Below are positions 1 to 10,734 of a DNA stretch of 64,000 bases, piece by piece (within the stretch, counting starts at the first letter, position 1; each line of letters starts with the position of its first letter). This DNA is from Psychrobacter sp. PL19 (GTDB lineage Bacteria; Pseudomonadota; Gammaproteobacteria; Pseudomonadales; Moraxellaceae), in the NCBI RefSeq assembly GCF_017875835.1, contig NZ_JAGING010000001.1:1736001-1800000 (forward strand), given 5' to 3'. Made by a program: the position numbers and the translations under genes. The notes beneath the pieces are model-generated. The model was not told where the DNA came from. It made no database searches and worked only from the letters and a program-made list of their open reading frames with translations.

Positions 1-2111
1 ATGGTATCGTCACAGTAATTATTGATCAAAGCGATCGTAAAATGAATGTAATTGGCGCCGGGTTCACTGAATCCTTTGCCACCCTGGCTGACAGCTTTGC
101 CACTGATGAGTCTGCTAAAGGCTTGATCTTAACCTCAGCCAAAGAAACCTTTGTGGTTGGTGCAGATATTGATTCATTAGGACAAATCAAAACCGCTGAG
201 CAGGCATTTGACTTAGTTGAAGATCTCAAAGGCAGTCTGCGCAAACTAGAGTTATCTGGTAAGCCGGTAGTCGCTGCTATGACTGGTACTGCATTGGGTG
301 GTGGTCTTGAGATTGCCTTGGCTTGTCATTATCGTATTGCTATTGACTCGCCAAAGACCAAGCTCGGCCTGCCAGAAGTGAAGTTAGGCTTGCTACCAGG
401 TGGCGGTGGTACTCAACGTCTACCACGCTTAGTCGGCATCCAAAAATCATTAGAGCTGATGACTCAGGGCACAGAGTTACGTCCTGGCGCTGCAAAAGAC
501 ATCGGTTTAATTGATGACACTGCTACTGATCAAGCAGACATGCTACAAAAAGCCAAAGAATGGATCAAGGCCAATCCTAAAGCACAGCAACCATGGGATA
601 AAAAAGGTTTTAGAATTCCTGGTGGCGACAGTATGAGTCCAAAAGTCGCGCAGATGTTTGCTATAGCACCCGCGATGGCCAATCAAAAGTCACACGGCAA
701 CTATCCTGCCATTACCCATATCATGTCTAGTGTGTTCGAAGGTTGTATCGTTGATATTGATACCGGCTTAAAAGTTGAGTCTCGTTATTTTGTAGCATGT
801 GTGCTGTCTCCTGAAGCCAACAACATGATCAATACGCTTTGGACTCAGCTTAACAGTATCAAAAAAGGCCAGTCACGTCCTAACGGCTTTGAGAAATATA
901 AGACTAAAAAGGTCGGTATTCTTGGCGCGGGTATGATGGGTGCTGGTATTGCTTATGTGACTGCCAAAGCAGGTATGGAAGTGGTATTACTGGATACTGA
1001 GATAGCCGGTGCTGAAAAAGGTAAAGACTACTCAACTAAAATTCTTGATAAAGCCATCAGCCGTGGCCGTTCAACGGTAGAGAAAAAACAAGCATTGCTG
1101 GATAAGATTAAACCTACTGTCTCTTATAGTGACTTAGAAGGTTGTGATTTAATCATTGAAGCGGTGTTTGAAAACCGTGAAATTAAAGCAAAATGTACGC
1201 AGCAATCTGAAGCGGTTATTGCTGAGTCAGCGGTCTATGCTTCAAATACGTCGACACTGCCAATCACTGGTTTAGCCACCGCCAGTAAGCGTCCAAATCA
1301 GTTCATTGGTCTGCACTTTTTCTCTCCGGTAGATAAGATGCCATTGGTTGAAATTATCATGGGTGAAGAGACTGATGATGAGACCTTGGCCAAAGCCTTT
1401 GACTATGTATTGCAAATTGGTAAGACCCCGATTGTGGTTAATGACAGTCGTGGTTTCTACACCTCACGTGTTTTCGCAACTTATGTGTCAGAAGGCATCA
1501 CCATGCTGGGCGAGGGTGTCCATCCTCGCAGTATCGAAGTGGCAGGTATAAAAGCCGGTATGCCAATGGCACCATTAGCATTACAAGATGAAGTAACGCT
1601 AAGTCTAGTCCGTCATATTACTGAGCAAAATAACCGTGATATGGAAGCAGAAGGCAAGCCAGTAGTGGTTCATCCTTCTTACGAAGTGATTAAAACGGTT
1701 GGTGAAGAGCATGGTCGTGAAGGTAAGCGCTTCGGCAAAGGTTTTTATGATTACCCAGAAAATGGTGAAAAGCGCTTGTGGCCTGAACTTACTAATTTGT
1801 TCCCAGCCACTGCAGAGCAACCATCACAACAAGACCTAGTCGATCGCTTGATGTTCATTCAAGTTAACGAGTCAGCCAAGTGTTATGAAGAAGACGTCGT
1901 ACGCTCTGTTGCAGATACCAACGTTGGTTCTATCTTTGGTTGGGGTTTTGCACCACAACATGGTGGTACCTTACAGTTCGTCAACGCGATGGGCGCAGAC
2001 AAGTTCGTTGCCCGTAGCCGTGAACTTGCTAAGAAATATGGCGAACGCTTTGAGCCGGCAAAAATATTGGTAGAAATGGCTGAAAAAGGCGAGGAGTTTG
2101 TCGATGCCTAA
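1..2111 (+). CDS. Fatty-acid oxidation complex alpha subunit (enoyl-CoA hydratase / 3-hydroxyacyl-CoA dehydrogenase), 5' truncated by window edge
   Basis: Bifunctional beta-oxidation enzyme that hydrates 2-enoyl-CoA and oxidises the 3-hydroxyacyl-CoA with NAD. The reading frame is open from base 3, before the first ATG at 42, and those codons read as the start of a crotonase fold, so the true start lies upstream. Counting from the ATG at 42, the oxyanion-hole segment GTALGGGLE ends in Glu90 and LPEVKLG supplies Glu112, the two usual hydratase glutamates. A Rossmann motif GILGAGMMGAG lies near residue 293, and the dehydrogenase His is in GLHFFSPV near residue 424. The tail ends in the usual dehydrogenase C-terminal domain. 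The last eight bases overlap the next gene, so the two are probably co-translated. FadB and FadJ types cannot be told apart from this part alone. Confidence 0.93.
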   Translation, partial: GIVTVIIDQSDRKMNVIGAGFTESFATLADSFATDESAKGLILTSAKETFVVGADIDSLGQIKTAEQAFDLVEDLKGSLRKLELSGKPVVAAMTGTALGGGLEIALACHYRIAIDSPKTKLGLPEVKLGLLPGGGGTQRLPRLVGIQKSLELMTQGTELRPGAAKDIGLIDDTATDQADMLQKAKEWIKANPKAQQPWDKKGFRIPGGDSMSPKVAQMFAIAPAMANQKSHGNYPAITHIMSSVFEGCIVDIDTGLKVESRYFVACVLSPEANNMINTLWTQLNSIKKGQSRPNGFEKYKTKKVGILGAGMMGAGIAYVTAKAGMEVVLLDTEIAGAEKGKDYSTKILDKAISRGRSTVEKKQALLDKIKPTVSYSDLEGCDLIIEAVFENREIKAKCTQQSEAVIAESAVYASNTSTLPITGLATASKRPNQFIGLHFFSPVDKMPLVEIIMGEETDDETLAKAFDYVLQIGKTPIVVNDSRGFYTSRVFATYVSEGITMLGEGVHPRSIEVAGIKAGMPMAPLALQDEVTLSLVRHITEQNNRDMEAEGKPVVVHPSYEVIKTVGEEHGREGKRFGKGFYDYPENGEKRLWPELTNLFPATAEQPSQQDLVDRLMFIQVNESAKCYEEDVVRSVADTNVGSIFGWGFAPQHGGTLQFVNAMGADKFVARSRELAKKYGERFEPAKILVEMAEKGEEFVDA

Positions 2112-3207
2112 CAACATATCCTCAAATACGTCATCAGGTATTGCTCAAATGACTGATTGTCTCCAAGGGTTGCGAGTTATCGATTTGACTCGCAATCTAC
2201 CAGGACCATTTGCGACTCGTTTGCTTGCAGATTTGGGGGCAGATATTATCAAAATCGAGCCTATGAACGGTGACCCTGCCCGAGCACTGGGCGGGCTATT
2301 TGAAGCCCTAAATCATGGCAAGACTATTGAAAAATACGATTTCCGTAATCCCGAAGGTATTGAGTCAATCAAAGCCCATCTCAAAGATGCGGACGTGATG
2401 TTAGATAGCTTTCGCCCTGGGGTATTGGAAGGCATGGGTTTAGATACCAAAACCCTTCACGCCATTAATCCAAAGCTGGTCATCGTATCCATCACTGGGT
2501 ATGGCTTAGGGACTGGCGATGACGCTAAGCAGGAAATTAAGCATGAATGGGCTGATAAAGCGGGCCACGATATCAACTTTATGGCCATGAGTGGCGTTCT
2601 GGACCAGTTAAAGACCGCGGAGGGCGAACAGGCTATGCCTAACATCCAGTTTGCAGATTTAGCTGGGGGTAGCGATACCGCAGTAATTGCTTTATTAGCT
2701 GCCGTATTCGCCGCCGAGCGAACCGGCAAAGGTCGACATATCGCAGTCAGTATGACTCACAGCTTATACCAGCATATGGTCATGCCAAAAGCGACAGGCA
2801 CCCTAGTCAAGAGCTTTTCAGGTCAGACCCCGCCACCACAGTACGACTTTTTAGGTGGGTTGCTGCCTTGTTACTGTCTATACAAGACGGCTGACGATCG
2901 CTATATGGCTGTGGGTTCTTTAGAGCTTAAGTTTTGGCAAGGATTGTGCGATGTATTAGCGCTGCCTGAGCTCAAAACAAAACACTGGCAACTTGGGATA
3001 ATGCCTAATATGCCAGATAGTAAAGCTGCTGCCAAGACTGTCGCTGAGACCTTTGCCAGTCAGCCACTTGCGCATTGGCAACAGGCCTTTGAATCTGCAG
3101 ACGTCTGTGTGACTCCGGTATTGACCTTGGAAGAAGCAAAAGCGCACCCGCTATTCGCCCATCAAGATCAACATCAAGCAACAGCGGGCTGGCAGTTATT
3201 TGAGTGA
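2104..3207 (+). CDS. CaiB/BaiF-family (class III) CoA transferase
   Basis: Family III CoA transferases move CoA between carboxylic acids or racemise 2-methylacyl-CoA. The protein opens with the family signature LRVIDLTRNLPGPFATRLLA and ADIIKIEPMNGDPAR. The likely catalytic Asp is in ADLAGG near residue 185, and GKGRHIAVSM follows. I chose the ATG at 2104, giving 367 residues; a TTG at 2098 is possible. The start overlaps the stop of the upstream beta-oxidation gene, so both are likely one operon. That context fits an alpha-methylacyl-CoA racemase-like role in branched-chain acyl-CoA breakdown, but the substrate is inferred. At 367 residues it is slightly shorter than most relatives, and the C-terminus ends soon after the APLF-like conserved part. 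Confidence 0.88.
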   Translation: MPNNISSNTSSGIAQMTDCLQGLRVIDLTRNLPGPFATRLLADLGADIIKIEPMNGDPARALGGLFEALNHGKTIEKYDFRNPEGIESIKAHLKDADVMLDSFRPGVLEGMGLDTKTLHAINPKLVIVSITGYGLGTGDDAKQEIKHEWADKAGHDINFMAMSGVLDQLKTAEGEQAMPNIQFADLAGGSDTAVIALLAAVFAAERTGKGRHIAVSMTHSLYQHMVMPKATGTLVKSFSGQTPPPQYDFLGGLLPCYCLYKTADDRYMAVGSLELKFWQGLCDVLALPELKTKHWQLGIMPNMPDSKAAAKTVAETFASQPLAHWQQAFESADVCVTPVLTLEEAKAHPLFAHQDQHQATAGWQLFE

Positions 3208-3232
3208 GACCATCAAATTTGCTGAATGATTA

Positions 3233-3277
3233 CTAGCCTATCTAAAGACTTTCAGTATGATCTATAGGTAGGCTATA
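3233..3277 (+). terminator. Likely terminator after the beta-oxidation operon
   Basis: Imperfect inverted repeat with arms reading TAGCCTATCT and AGGTAGGCTA, followed by a T-rich stretch. It sits 25 bases past the CoA-transferase stop. The loop is rather long, so this is a moderate call. Confidence 0.45.
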
Positions 3278-3445
3278 TTGTTTAATTATTCACTGGTTTA
3301 GTGAATGTTGCGTTGACACTAAAGTAGGTTCATTAAGGCCGGTTATTGTCTTTTTACTTTGCTTCGTTGTTCAATTCTATTACCCTGACACTTTAAGCCA
3401 TATATATTTGCCCATTTTTTTAATTTGAGCTAAGGATAGCCAATT

Positions 3446-5140
3446 ATGGAAAAATTTTGGACTGAAAAATATCCTGCAGGGGTATTAAAGGAGGTTGCTA
3501 GCGATCAGTACCCTTCGTTAACCCATCTGTTTGACGACATGTTCGCCAATTACGCCAATCGAGAATTCAGCACCAATATGGAAGTGAGCTATACCTATGC
3601 ACAAATTGATGTTATTTCTAAGAACATCAGTGCTTGGTTACAGAGTCAAGGGCTAAAAAAAGGCGATAAAGTGGCATTGATGATGCCCAACGTTAACCAA
3701 TATATGCCAATTGTACTTGGAATTCTGCGGGCAGGTTATGTGGTCACTTCAATCAACCCGATGTATACCGCACGCGAACTTAAGCATCAGCTTGATGATA
3801 CCCAAGCCTCTATACTCTTTATCCTAGAGCCTTTTTGTCAGGTACTAGAAAAAATCGTTAGTGACAGTCAGGTCAAGACGGTAATCGTCAGCAAAATTGG
3901 CGACATGCTGGGTACGGCTAAAGGGACATTAGTCAATTTAATGGCTAAGCATGTCAAAAAAGCGGTGCCAGCGCACGGTCTAAAGTCTAACAGTCAGTAC
4001 CAGCTGATTGACCTCAAAGCCGTGATGTCTAAAGGTAAGTCTCTGCCATACGTTCGTCCTGAGCAAAATATTGACGACTTGGCATTTGTGCAATATACCG
4101 GCGGTACGACAGGTGTGGCTAAGGGGGTACTCTTGAGCCATCGCAACCTGATATCAGGCACCATGCAGTTTGATGCCTGGTTAGCACCGACCTATAAAAA
4201 TATTAAAGAAGGCACCGTCGTTAACTCTATAATCGCTTTGCCTCTCTATCACTTCTTTGCATTTATGGTAGTGATGATAGGTATTCGCGCCGGCCACCAT
4301 TTTACCTTAATCACGAATCCGCGTGATATAGATGGTTTTATTAAAACCTTGGCAACCAGGCCTTTCCATATCTTGCCAGCAGTCAACACTCTGTTCCAAG
4401 CACTGATTCAACATCCCGATATCGAAAATCTTGATTTTTCTAACTTGATAATTTCATTATCAGGCGGCATGGCAGCGACCCCAGCGACGTCACAAAAATG
4501 GATTGATATGACTGGTACGGCTTTAGTCCAAGGCTGGGGAATGACTGAAACAGTGGCTGTTGGCACACTGAACCCCATTGTTGCCAAAGCTGACTTTACC
4601 GGTAAAATCGGTATGCCACTACCTGGTGTCGACATGACTATCCGTGATGACGACGAAAATGAGTTACCAATCGGTGAAATCGGTGAGATATGCCTAAAAG
4701 GCGATAACGTCACGCAAGGCTATAATAATATGGATAGCTCTGCATACTTTACTCACGATGGTTACCTTAAGACTGGTGACATCGGGGCAATCGGTGAAGA
4801 CGGTTATGTCACCTTATATGACCGCAAAAAAGATATGTTGATTGTTAGCGGTTTTAACGTCTTTCCGAATGAAGTAGAAGGGGTAGTCGGCATGCATCCT
4901 AAGGTATCTGAATGTGGTGTGGTCGGGGTTGATGATCTTAAGCGTGGCCAGGCGATTAAAGTGTTTGTGGTTAAATCTGATAAGAGCTTAACTGAAGATG
5001 AAATCATCGAGCACTGTAAAGAAAATTTAACCGGCTATAAGCGTCCACGTTATATTGAATTCTGTGATGAGCTGCCTAAATCGTCAGTAGGCAAAATATT
5101 GCGTAATGAATTGCGTAAAAAAGCTTCTATAAGCGGTTAA
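3446..5140 (+). CDS. fadD: Long-chain fatty acid-CoA ligase (first of tandem pair)
   Basis: AMP-forming acyl-CoA synthetase of 564 residues that activates fatty acids to acyl-CoA for beta-oxidation. The ATP-binding P-loop YTGGTTGVAKG starts near residue 217. The motif GWGMTET lies near 363, and the FadD signature DRKKDMLIVSGFNVFPNEVE near 459. The C-terminal PKSSVGKILRNELR carries the adenylation-step Lys. A second, clearly paralogous ligase follows after about 145 bases, and the shared N-terminal pattern (KIW/KFWT...YP.GV) shows they arose by tandem duplication. Its own 240-base leader separates it from the CoA-transferase operon. Enzyme class is certain; chain-length preference cannot be read from sequence. 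Confidence 0.93.
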   Translation: MEKFWTEKYPAGVLKEVASDQYPSLTHLFDDMFANYANREFSTNMEVSYTYAQIDVISKNISAWLQSQGLKKGDKVALMMPNVNQYMPIVLGILRAGYVVTSINPMYTARELKHQLDDTQASILFILEPFCQVLEKIVSDSQVKTVIVSKIGDMLGTAKGTLVNLMAKHVKKAVPAHGLKSNSQYQLIDLKAVMSKGKSLPYVRPEQNIDDLAFVQYTGGTTGVAKGVLLSHRNLISGTMQFDAWLAPTYKNIKEGTVVNSIIALPLYHFFAFMVVMIGIRAGHHFTLITNPRDIDGFIKTLATRPFHILPAVNTLFQALIQHPDIENLDFSNLIISLSGGMAATPATSQKWIDMTGTALVQGWGMTETVAVGTLNPIVAKADFTGKIGMPLPGVDMTIRDDDENELPIGEIGEICLKGDNVTQGYNNMDSSAYFTHDGYLKTGDIGAIGEDGYVTLYDRKKDMLIVSGFNVFPNEVEGVVGMHPKVSECGVVGVDDLKRGQAIKVFVVKSDKSLTEDEIIEHCKENLTGYKRPRYIEFCDELPKSSVGKILRNELRKKASISG

Positions 5141-5286
5141 TATTCACGCTATAATTGAATTTATTAGTTTAAATTTATGCCGAAAAGACTTTGTTTTATA
5201 CTACTTATTTCATACTAAAGGTATCTCTAGAAAATCTTGAACTGAGTTCTATTTTCTGGCTTAATATCTGCTAAGGAAAGCTTACT

Positions 5287-6975
5287 ATGAATAAAATTTG
5301 GACAGACAGTTATCCTGAAGGTGTAAGGTCTGAAATGACCTGTGAGCACAAAACCCTACCTGATTTTTTTGATAAGGTATTCGCTAAATATGCTCAAAAA
5401 GAATTCAGTACTAACATGGGGGTGACTTATAGCTATGATGAGATCAACAACATATCTCGAGATATCGCCGCCTGGCTGCAGACTCTAGGACTAGCAAGAG
5501 GGGCTACCATCGGCATCATGATGCCGAACGTCAATCAGTATCTGCCAGTAGTTATTGGTGTCATCCGTGCTGGTTTGGTTTTGACTTCGATTAATCCTCT
5601 ATACACCGCACGTGAACTTAAGCATCAATTAACTGATTCAAATGCTTCGGCAATTTTCATTTTAGAGCCGTTTTGTGAAACTTTAGAAAAAGTTGTTAAT
5701 GATACCGAGGTCAAGACGGTAATCATTAGTACGATTGGCGACATGCTAGGTACCGTAAAAGGTACCGTTGTGAATCTAGCGGCTAAACATATTAAAAAAG
5801 CTATCCCAAGTCATGGGTTAAAGTCGAACTCTAAGTACAAAGTACTCAGCTTCAAATCTGTAGTGAAGCAAGGTAAAGCTTTACCTTATTCACGCCCTGT
5901 GATCCAACCTGATGATTTAGCTATTTTACAATATACAGGCGGGACGACAGGGGTTGCGAAAGGGCTATCAGTCAGTAATTATAACGTAGTGATAGCAACT
6001 ACTCAGTTCGAAGAGTGGTTTAAGCCTGTTTACAAGAAGCTGCCTCGAGATACTCAGGTCAACACCATCATTGCTCTACCGTTATATCATATTTATGCCT
6101 TCATTCTACTGCTGCTCGGTGTTCGTGTCGGGCAACACCTAACCTTAGTAACTAATCCGCGTGATATTGATGGCTTTGTTAAGATACTAGGGCAGCGCCC
6201 GTTCCACATTTTGCCTGCGGTCAATACCCTGTATCAGGCATTACTGAACAATGATAAATTCAAGACCCTTGATTTTTCAAATTTAAAGCTATCACTTTCA
6301 GGTGGGATGGCAGCAACCCCAGCCACCGCCAAGAAGTGGAAAGACACGACGGGTCTGCCGATTCTTGAAGGCTGGGGCATGTCAGAGGGCCTAGGTGTTG
6401 GTACTGCCAACCCCTTGGACAATACTGATTACAACGGTAATATCGGTTTACCTTTGCCTGGGGTCGAGATCGATATTCGTGATGATGAGGGCAATATTCT
6501 AGCGCTGGGTGAAGTTGGAGAGATGTGTATTAAAGGAGATAACATCGTCTCAGGTTATCACAACATCGATAATGCTGGCTTCTTCACGGCCGATGGTTAT
6601 CTCAAGACTGGTGATGTGGCTTCCATGAATGAGCAAGGCTTTATTCAGATATATGATCGCAAAAAAGATATGCTAATCGTTAGTGGCTTTAACGTATTTC
6701 CCAATGAGGTAGAAAACGTCATTGGTATGCATCCTAAAGTTGCTGAGTGTTCAGTAGTTGGCGTAGATGACGAAGATCAGGGCCAAACGGTCAAAGCTTA
6801 TGTAGTGAAATCTGACAGCAGTCTTACTGAGCAAGATATTAAAGACTTCTGCAAAGAGAGTTTGACCGGCTATAAACGTCCTCGTCATGTTGAGTTTATA
6901 GATGAGCTGCCTAAGTCTACTGTTGGTAAAATACTACGCCATGAGCTACGAAAAAAAGCCAGTGCCGCTTCTTAA
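5287..6975 (+). CDS. fadD: Long-chain fatty acid-CoA ligase (second of tandem pair)
   Basis: Second AMP-forming fatty acyl-CoA synthetase, 562 residues, paralogous to the preceding gene over its whole length. YTGGTTGVAKG starts near residue 215, GWGMSEG near 361, DRKKDMLIVSGFNVFPNEVE near 455, and the terminal PKSTVGKILRHELR holds the catalytic Lys. Differences cluster in the substrate-tunnel half: residues just after the P-loop read LSVSNYN where the first copy reads LLSHRN. This suggests the two copies may prefer different acyl chains, which is an inference. The start ATG at 5287 is preceded by AAGGAAAGC. No terminator is obvious between the pair, so read-through from the first is possible. 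Confidence 0.92.
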   Translation: MNKIWTDSYPEGVRSEMTCEHKTLPDFFDKVFAKYAQKEFSTNMGVTYSYDEINNISRDIAAWLQTLGLARGATIGIMMPNVNQYLPVVIGVIRAGLVLTSINPLYTARELKHQLTDSNASAIFILEPFCETLEKVVNDTEVKTVIISTIGDMLGTVKGTVVNLAAKHIKKAIPSHGLKSNSKYKVLSFKSVVKQGKALPYSRPVIQPDDLAILQYTGGTTGVAKGLSVSNYNVVIATTQFEEWFKPVYKKLPRDTQVNTIIALPLYHIYAFILLLLGVRVGQHLTLVTNPRDIDGFVKILGQRPFHILPAVNTLYQALLNNDKFKTLDFSNLKLSLSGGMAATPATAKKWKDTTGLPILEGWGMSEGLGVGTANPLDNTDYNGNIGLPLPGVEIDIRDDEGNILALGEVGEMCIKGDNIVSGYHNIDNAGFFTADGYLKTGDVASMNEQGFIQIYDRKKDMLIVSGFNVFPNEVENVIGMHPKVAECSVVGVDDEDQGQTVKAYVVKSDSSLTEQDIKDFCKESLTGYKRPRHVEFIDELPKSTVGKILRHELRKKASAAS

Positions 6976-7385
6976 TTGATGGGCCATGGTTCTTTATAAA
7001 ACTCTATTCTGACGAGTTATATACGGCTATTTCTGGTCGTTTATAGCTCGTTGATAGCAGATGGCTTAAAATACCTTAAAAACGCTATGGTACTGCTGGT
7101 ATAAGCTTTTTGCAGCCTCTGTCTGCGTAGGCACAGCAAGCAAGAAAAACGTATGCCAGCAGTAGGTTATGTATCGATATTACTTTTCATTGACTATATC
7201 TGTTAGACGTATCGACTATATTATGATCTGTTTATTATTTACTGCAATCAGGGTTTGTCTTGTTGTTTTAATAGTTTGACCGCAGCATCATAATGTTCCA
7301 TATCGATTAACTGACTAGATATCTTAGGTAAAACAGTCATAGAGATCAAGGCTTGCTGTAATAAATTTGATGCCAGTCAATACGA
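6976..7385. other. Intergenic stretch after the fadD pair
   Basis: About 400 bases without a credible gene. Most of it is an inverted copy of the dispersed repeat (7075-7198), and the rest is unremarkable AT-rich sequence leading to a bidirectional terminator. Confidence 0.6.
7075..7198 (-). repeat. Dispersed MITE-like intergenic repeat, copy A (inverted)
   Basis: The reverse complement of this segment matches 10881-11004 at roughly nine bases in ten by eye. Shared blocks include ATAGTCAATGAAAAGTAATA, ATCGATACATAAC and CGCAGACAGAGGCTGC. The right edge ends in TGACTATA. It is one of four copies in the window, all intergenic. Confidence 0.8.
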
Positions 7386-7413
7386 AAAAATCCCGCACAA
7401 TGGCGGGATTTTT
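7386..7413. terminator. Bidirectional terminator between fadD and the VOC gene
   Basis: Perfect 11-base stem AAAAATCCCGC / GCGGGATTTTT around a 6-base loop. A-tract on one side and T-tract on the other let it serve both the rightward fadD transcript and the leftward VOC transcript that converge here. Confidence 0.85.
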
Positions 7414-7478
7414 GTGACTCTTTTATTACTCACCTGGTCGCTATTTCAACGATAAATAGCGGAACGGTATGACCGCTT

Positions 7479-7862
7479 TTATTCAGCATCAAAGCAATAA
7501 GTGGTCAGCTTGTTGCCATCTAAATCACGAACATAAGCGGCATAAGCGTTAGGCGCCCAACCACGTGTTCCTGGTAGTCCTGCGTCCGTGCCACCAGCAC
7601 TTAATGCAGCGGCATGAAATGCATCAATAGCAGCGCGGCTAGAAGCAGCAAAGCTGACTGTAACGCCATTACCGATAGTTGCTGGCTCGCCATCAATAGG
7701 TCTCATTACGAAGAAAGAAGGCGCATCTTTACCCCATATTGCTCCAGCTTCGCCCAAATCAGCAATGCGTTTAAGTCCTAATGTGTCTAGCACGCTATCA
7801 TAGAAGGTACGCGCTTTATTTAAATCCTTGGTACCAACAGTAACATGAGTAAAAATGCTCAT
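7479..7862 (-). CDS. VOC (glyoxalase/bleomycin-resistance fold) family protein
   Basis: Small 127-residue protein of the vicinal-oxygen-chelate superfamily. The beginning, HVTVGTKDLNKARTFYDSVL, is the first beta-alpha-beta-beta-beta module. The end, AAYVRDLDGNKLTTYC, is the usual closing module with the metal-side segment D-x-D-G-N. The spacing GGAGAG upstream of the ATG at 7862 supports the start. VOC proteins of this short type have very varied roles, including glyoxalase, antibiotic binding and dioxygenase, and many are uncharacterised. No neighbour fixes its substrate, although formaldehyde/glutathione metabolism lies 1.5 kb away. The family is confident; the function is not. Confidence 0.85.
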   Translation of the reverse strand: MSIFTHVTVGTKDLNKARTFYDSVLDTLGLKRIADLGEAGAIWGKDAPSFFVMRPIDGEPATIGNGVTVSFAASSRAAIDAFHAAALSAGGTDAGLPGTRGWAPNAYAAYVRDLDGNKLTTYCFDAE

Positions 7863-8157
7863 ATGTTTCTCTCCAGATGTGAATAGTTTTTGACGGATAG
7901 TTATTTATTGAAATAAAGCAGGTTAACTGCTTCGTTCATCGATAGCAAACATCATATATTGTTCCGCCGCAAAGGTAACCCGCTAAATGGTAAATAACTT
8001 TTACTGCTTGGTAATAGAAAGCTTGGTAACAATCGCGTTCTTTAGGTGCTTAAGGTAACTTTTAATCACCCAAGAGAGAGTAGTCGCTGTCTGCAATCTA
8101 GCAAAGTGAAATATGAGGTAGGTGGAGGTAGCGCCAGTCAACATTATTATGGTCCAG

Positions 8158-9042
8158 CTATACTCTTGGTAAGTATTCTACTAGATAGTCTACTAACAGC
8201 CTAATCTTTGGGGATAAATGACGGTTGTGCGGATAAACTGCCCATATTTCTTCTTCCGGCTCCCTATAATCATCTAGCAAGCTTATCAGCTCTCCTGACT
8301 CTAAGTGTTTTTGTACGTAGTAGTCAGGGAGTTGTACGATGCCCAGACCTTTTAAAGCGGCATCAACCAAACTATAACCGCTGTTATAATGTACGTTACC
8401 CGTCACTCGAATATTCTTCTCTTTACCCGCTTCTTTGAAATGCCAGTAATCTCGAGTCCCCAGTAAGCAATTATATTGATTAAGGTCAGCCAAAGAATAG
8501 GGTCGACCATATTTATCAACATAAGAGGGCGACGCACAGACAAAATTGGTGCGGCAACTGAGCTTTTTGGCCATCATGGTGGAGTCGTTCAGCTTGCCAA
8601 TGCGAATGGCTAAGTCATAAGCACCCTCAACCAAATCAATCTTTTGGTTGCTTAAAAATGCGGTCACTTCAATATCACTATACTGCAACATAAAATCATT
8701 CACTAATGGCAATAGCTGTTGCTCCCCATAAGTGACGGGTGCAGTGAGTTTGATTTTACCCTGCGGTTTTGATTGCAAATTACTCACCGCTTGTTCAGCA
8801 GCATCTAAGCCATCAAGCACTGCCCGGCAATGCTGATAAAAAATATGACCTTCTTCGGTTAACGACACCTTGCGCGTGGTACGATAAAGTAACTTAATAT
8901 TGAGACGCTTTTCTAAGGCGCTGACTTGACGGCTGACTTGTGCGGTAGAGATACCTATCTTTTTTGCAGCTTGAGTAAAGCTTTCGTATTCTGCAACATA
9001 GACGAACTCACTGACGCCTTGCCATTTCATGATTATTACCAT
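8158..9042 (-). CDS. LysR-family transcriptional regulator
   Basis: A 294-residue LysR-type regulator. The N-terminal winged helix-turn-helix is seen in SFTQAAKKIGISTAQVSRQV followed by LEKRLNIKLLYRTTRKVSLT. The rest is a type-2 periplasmic-binding-like effector domain. It is divergent from the formaldehyde dehydrogenase gene at 9526, a common arrangement in which a LysR protein controls that gene; control here is inferred from layout. A second in-frame ATG at 9030 gives MKWQGVSEF, a start often seen in this subfamily. Neither start has a clear ribosome-binding site. Confidence 0.9.
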   Translation of the reverse strand: MVIIMKWQGVSEFVYVAEYESFTQAAKKIGISTAQVSRQVSALEKRLNIKLLYRTTRKVSLTEEGHIFYQHCRAVLDGLDAAEQAVSNLQSKPQGKIKLTAPVTYGEQQLLPLVNDFMLQYSDIEVTAFLSNQKIDLVEGAYDLAIRIGKLNDSTMMAKKLSCRTNFVCASPSYVDKYGRPYSLADLNQYNCLLGTRDYWHFKEAGKEKNIRVTGNVHYNSGYSLVDAALKGLGIVQLPDYYVQKHLESGELISLLDDYREPEEEIWAVYPHNRHLSPKIRLLVDYLVEYLPRV

Positions 9043-9210
9043 TATGTAAAAGATATTTTCAAATATAGCATATTATCACTGGTTCAGAAATAGTATAAAA
9101 TGGCAGTATAAATTCAAACATGCTACAGTCTCTTACCGACTGTCATTATAGATGCACGGCTAACGCTCGTTGATATACAGTAACTAAAACAAGATCGCTA
9201 AAAGTGGAGC
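9043..9210. other. Divergent promoter region of lysR and frmA, proximal part
   Basis: Part of the roughly 480-base divergent gap between the LysR gene and frmA. The lysR promoter should lie here. I see no clear -35/-10 pair and no strong operator palindrome. The rest of the gap holds repeat copy B. Confidence 0.4.
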
Positions 9211-9356
9211 TACAGCCAGTCCAAAATAAAATAGATATATTTGTATTAGCGTACTACTGTTATAAATTTTTCTTGCTTGCTGCTCGCAGGCGTGACAAAG
9301 ACTGCGAAAAATTCATAACAGCAGCACTGCATCGTTTGTAAATTAGATTGACTATA
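9211..9356 (+). repeat. Dispersed MITE-like intergenic repeat, copy B
   Basis: Begins TACAGCCAGTCCAAAAT and ends AATTAGATTGACTATA, which are imperfect inverted repeats of each other. The interior GCGAAAAATTCATAACAGCA and GCACTG are shared with copy C. It is the shorter form, lacking the extra internal segment present in copy C. Confidence 0.75.
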
Positions 9357-9492
9357 TGCCTGCCTAAAATAGACTGTCAGTCTTAGCTGCTAACGGCTTA
9401 GTCATTAATAGCCAATTAGAAAGACCGTCATCCAAAAAAATAGTCATCTAAAACAGAAAGATTAAAATTCCAGTTATTAAAAACCAAATTAA

Positions 9493-10656
<1,164 letters not shown>

Positions 10657-10695
10657 TTAAATAGATAAGCCGTCACTATCAGATATTAATTTTAG

Positions 10696-10729
10696 TAAAA
10701 ATGCTGTCCTTTATAGGGCAGCATTTTAC
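10696..10729 (+). terminator. Terminator of frmA
   Basis: Hairpin with arms AAAATGCTGTCC and AGGGCAGCATTTT around a short loop, 40 bases past the frmA stop. Confidence 0.75.
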
Positions 10730-10734
10730 ATTTT

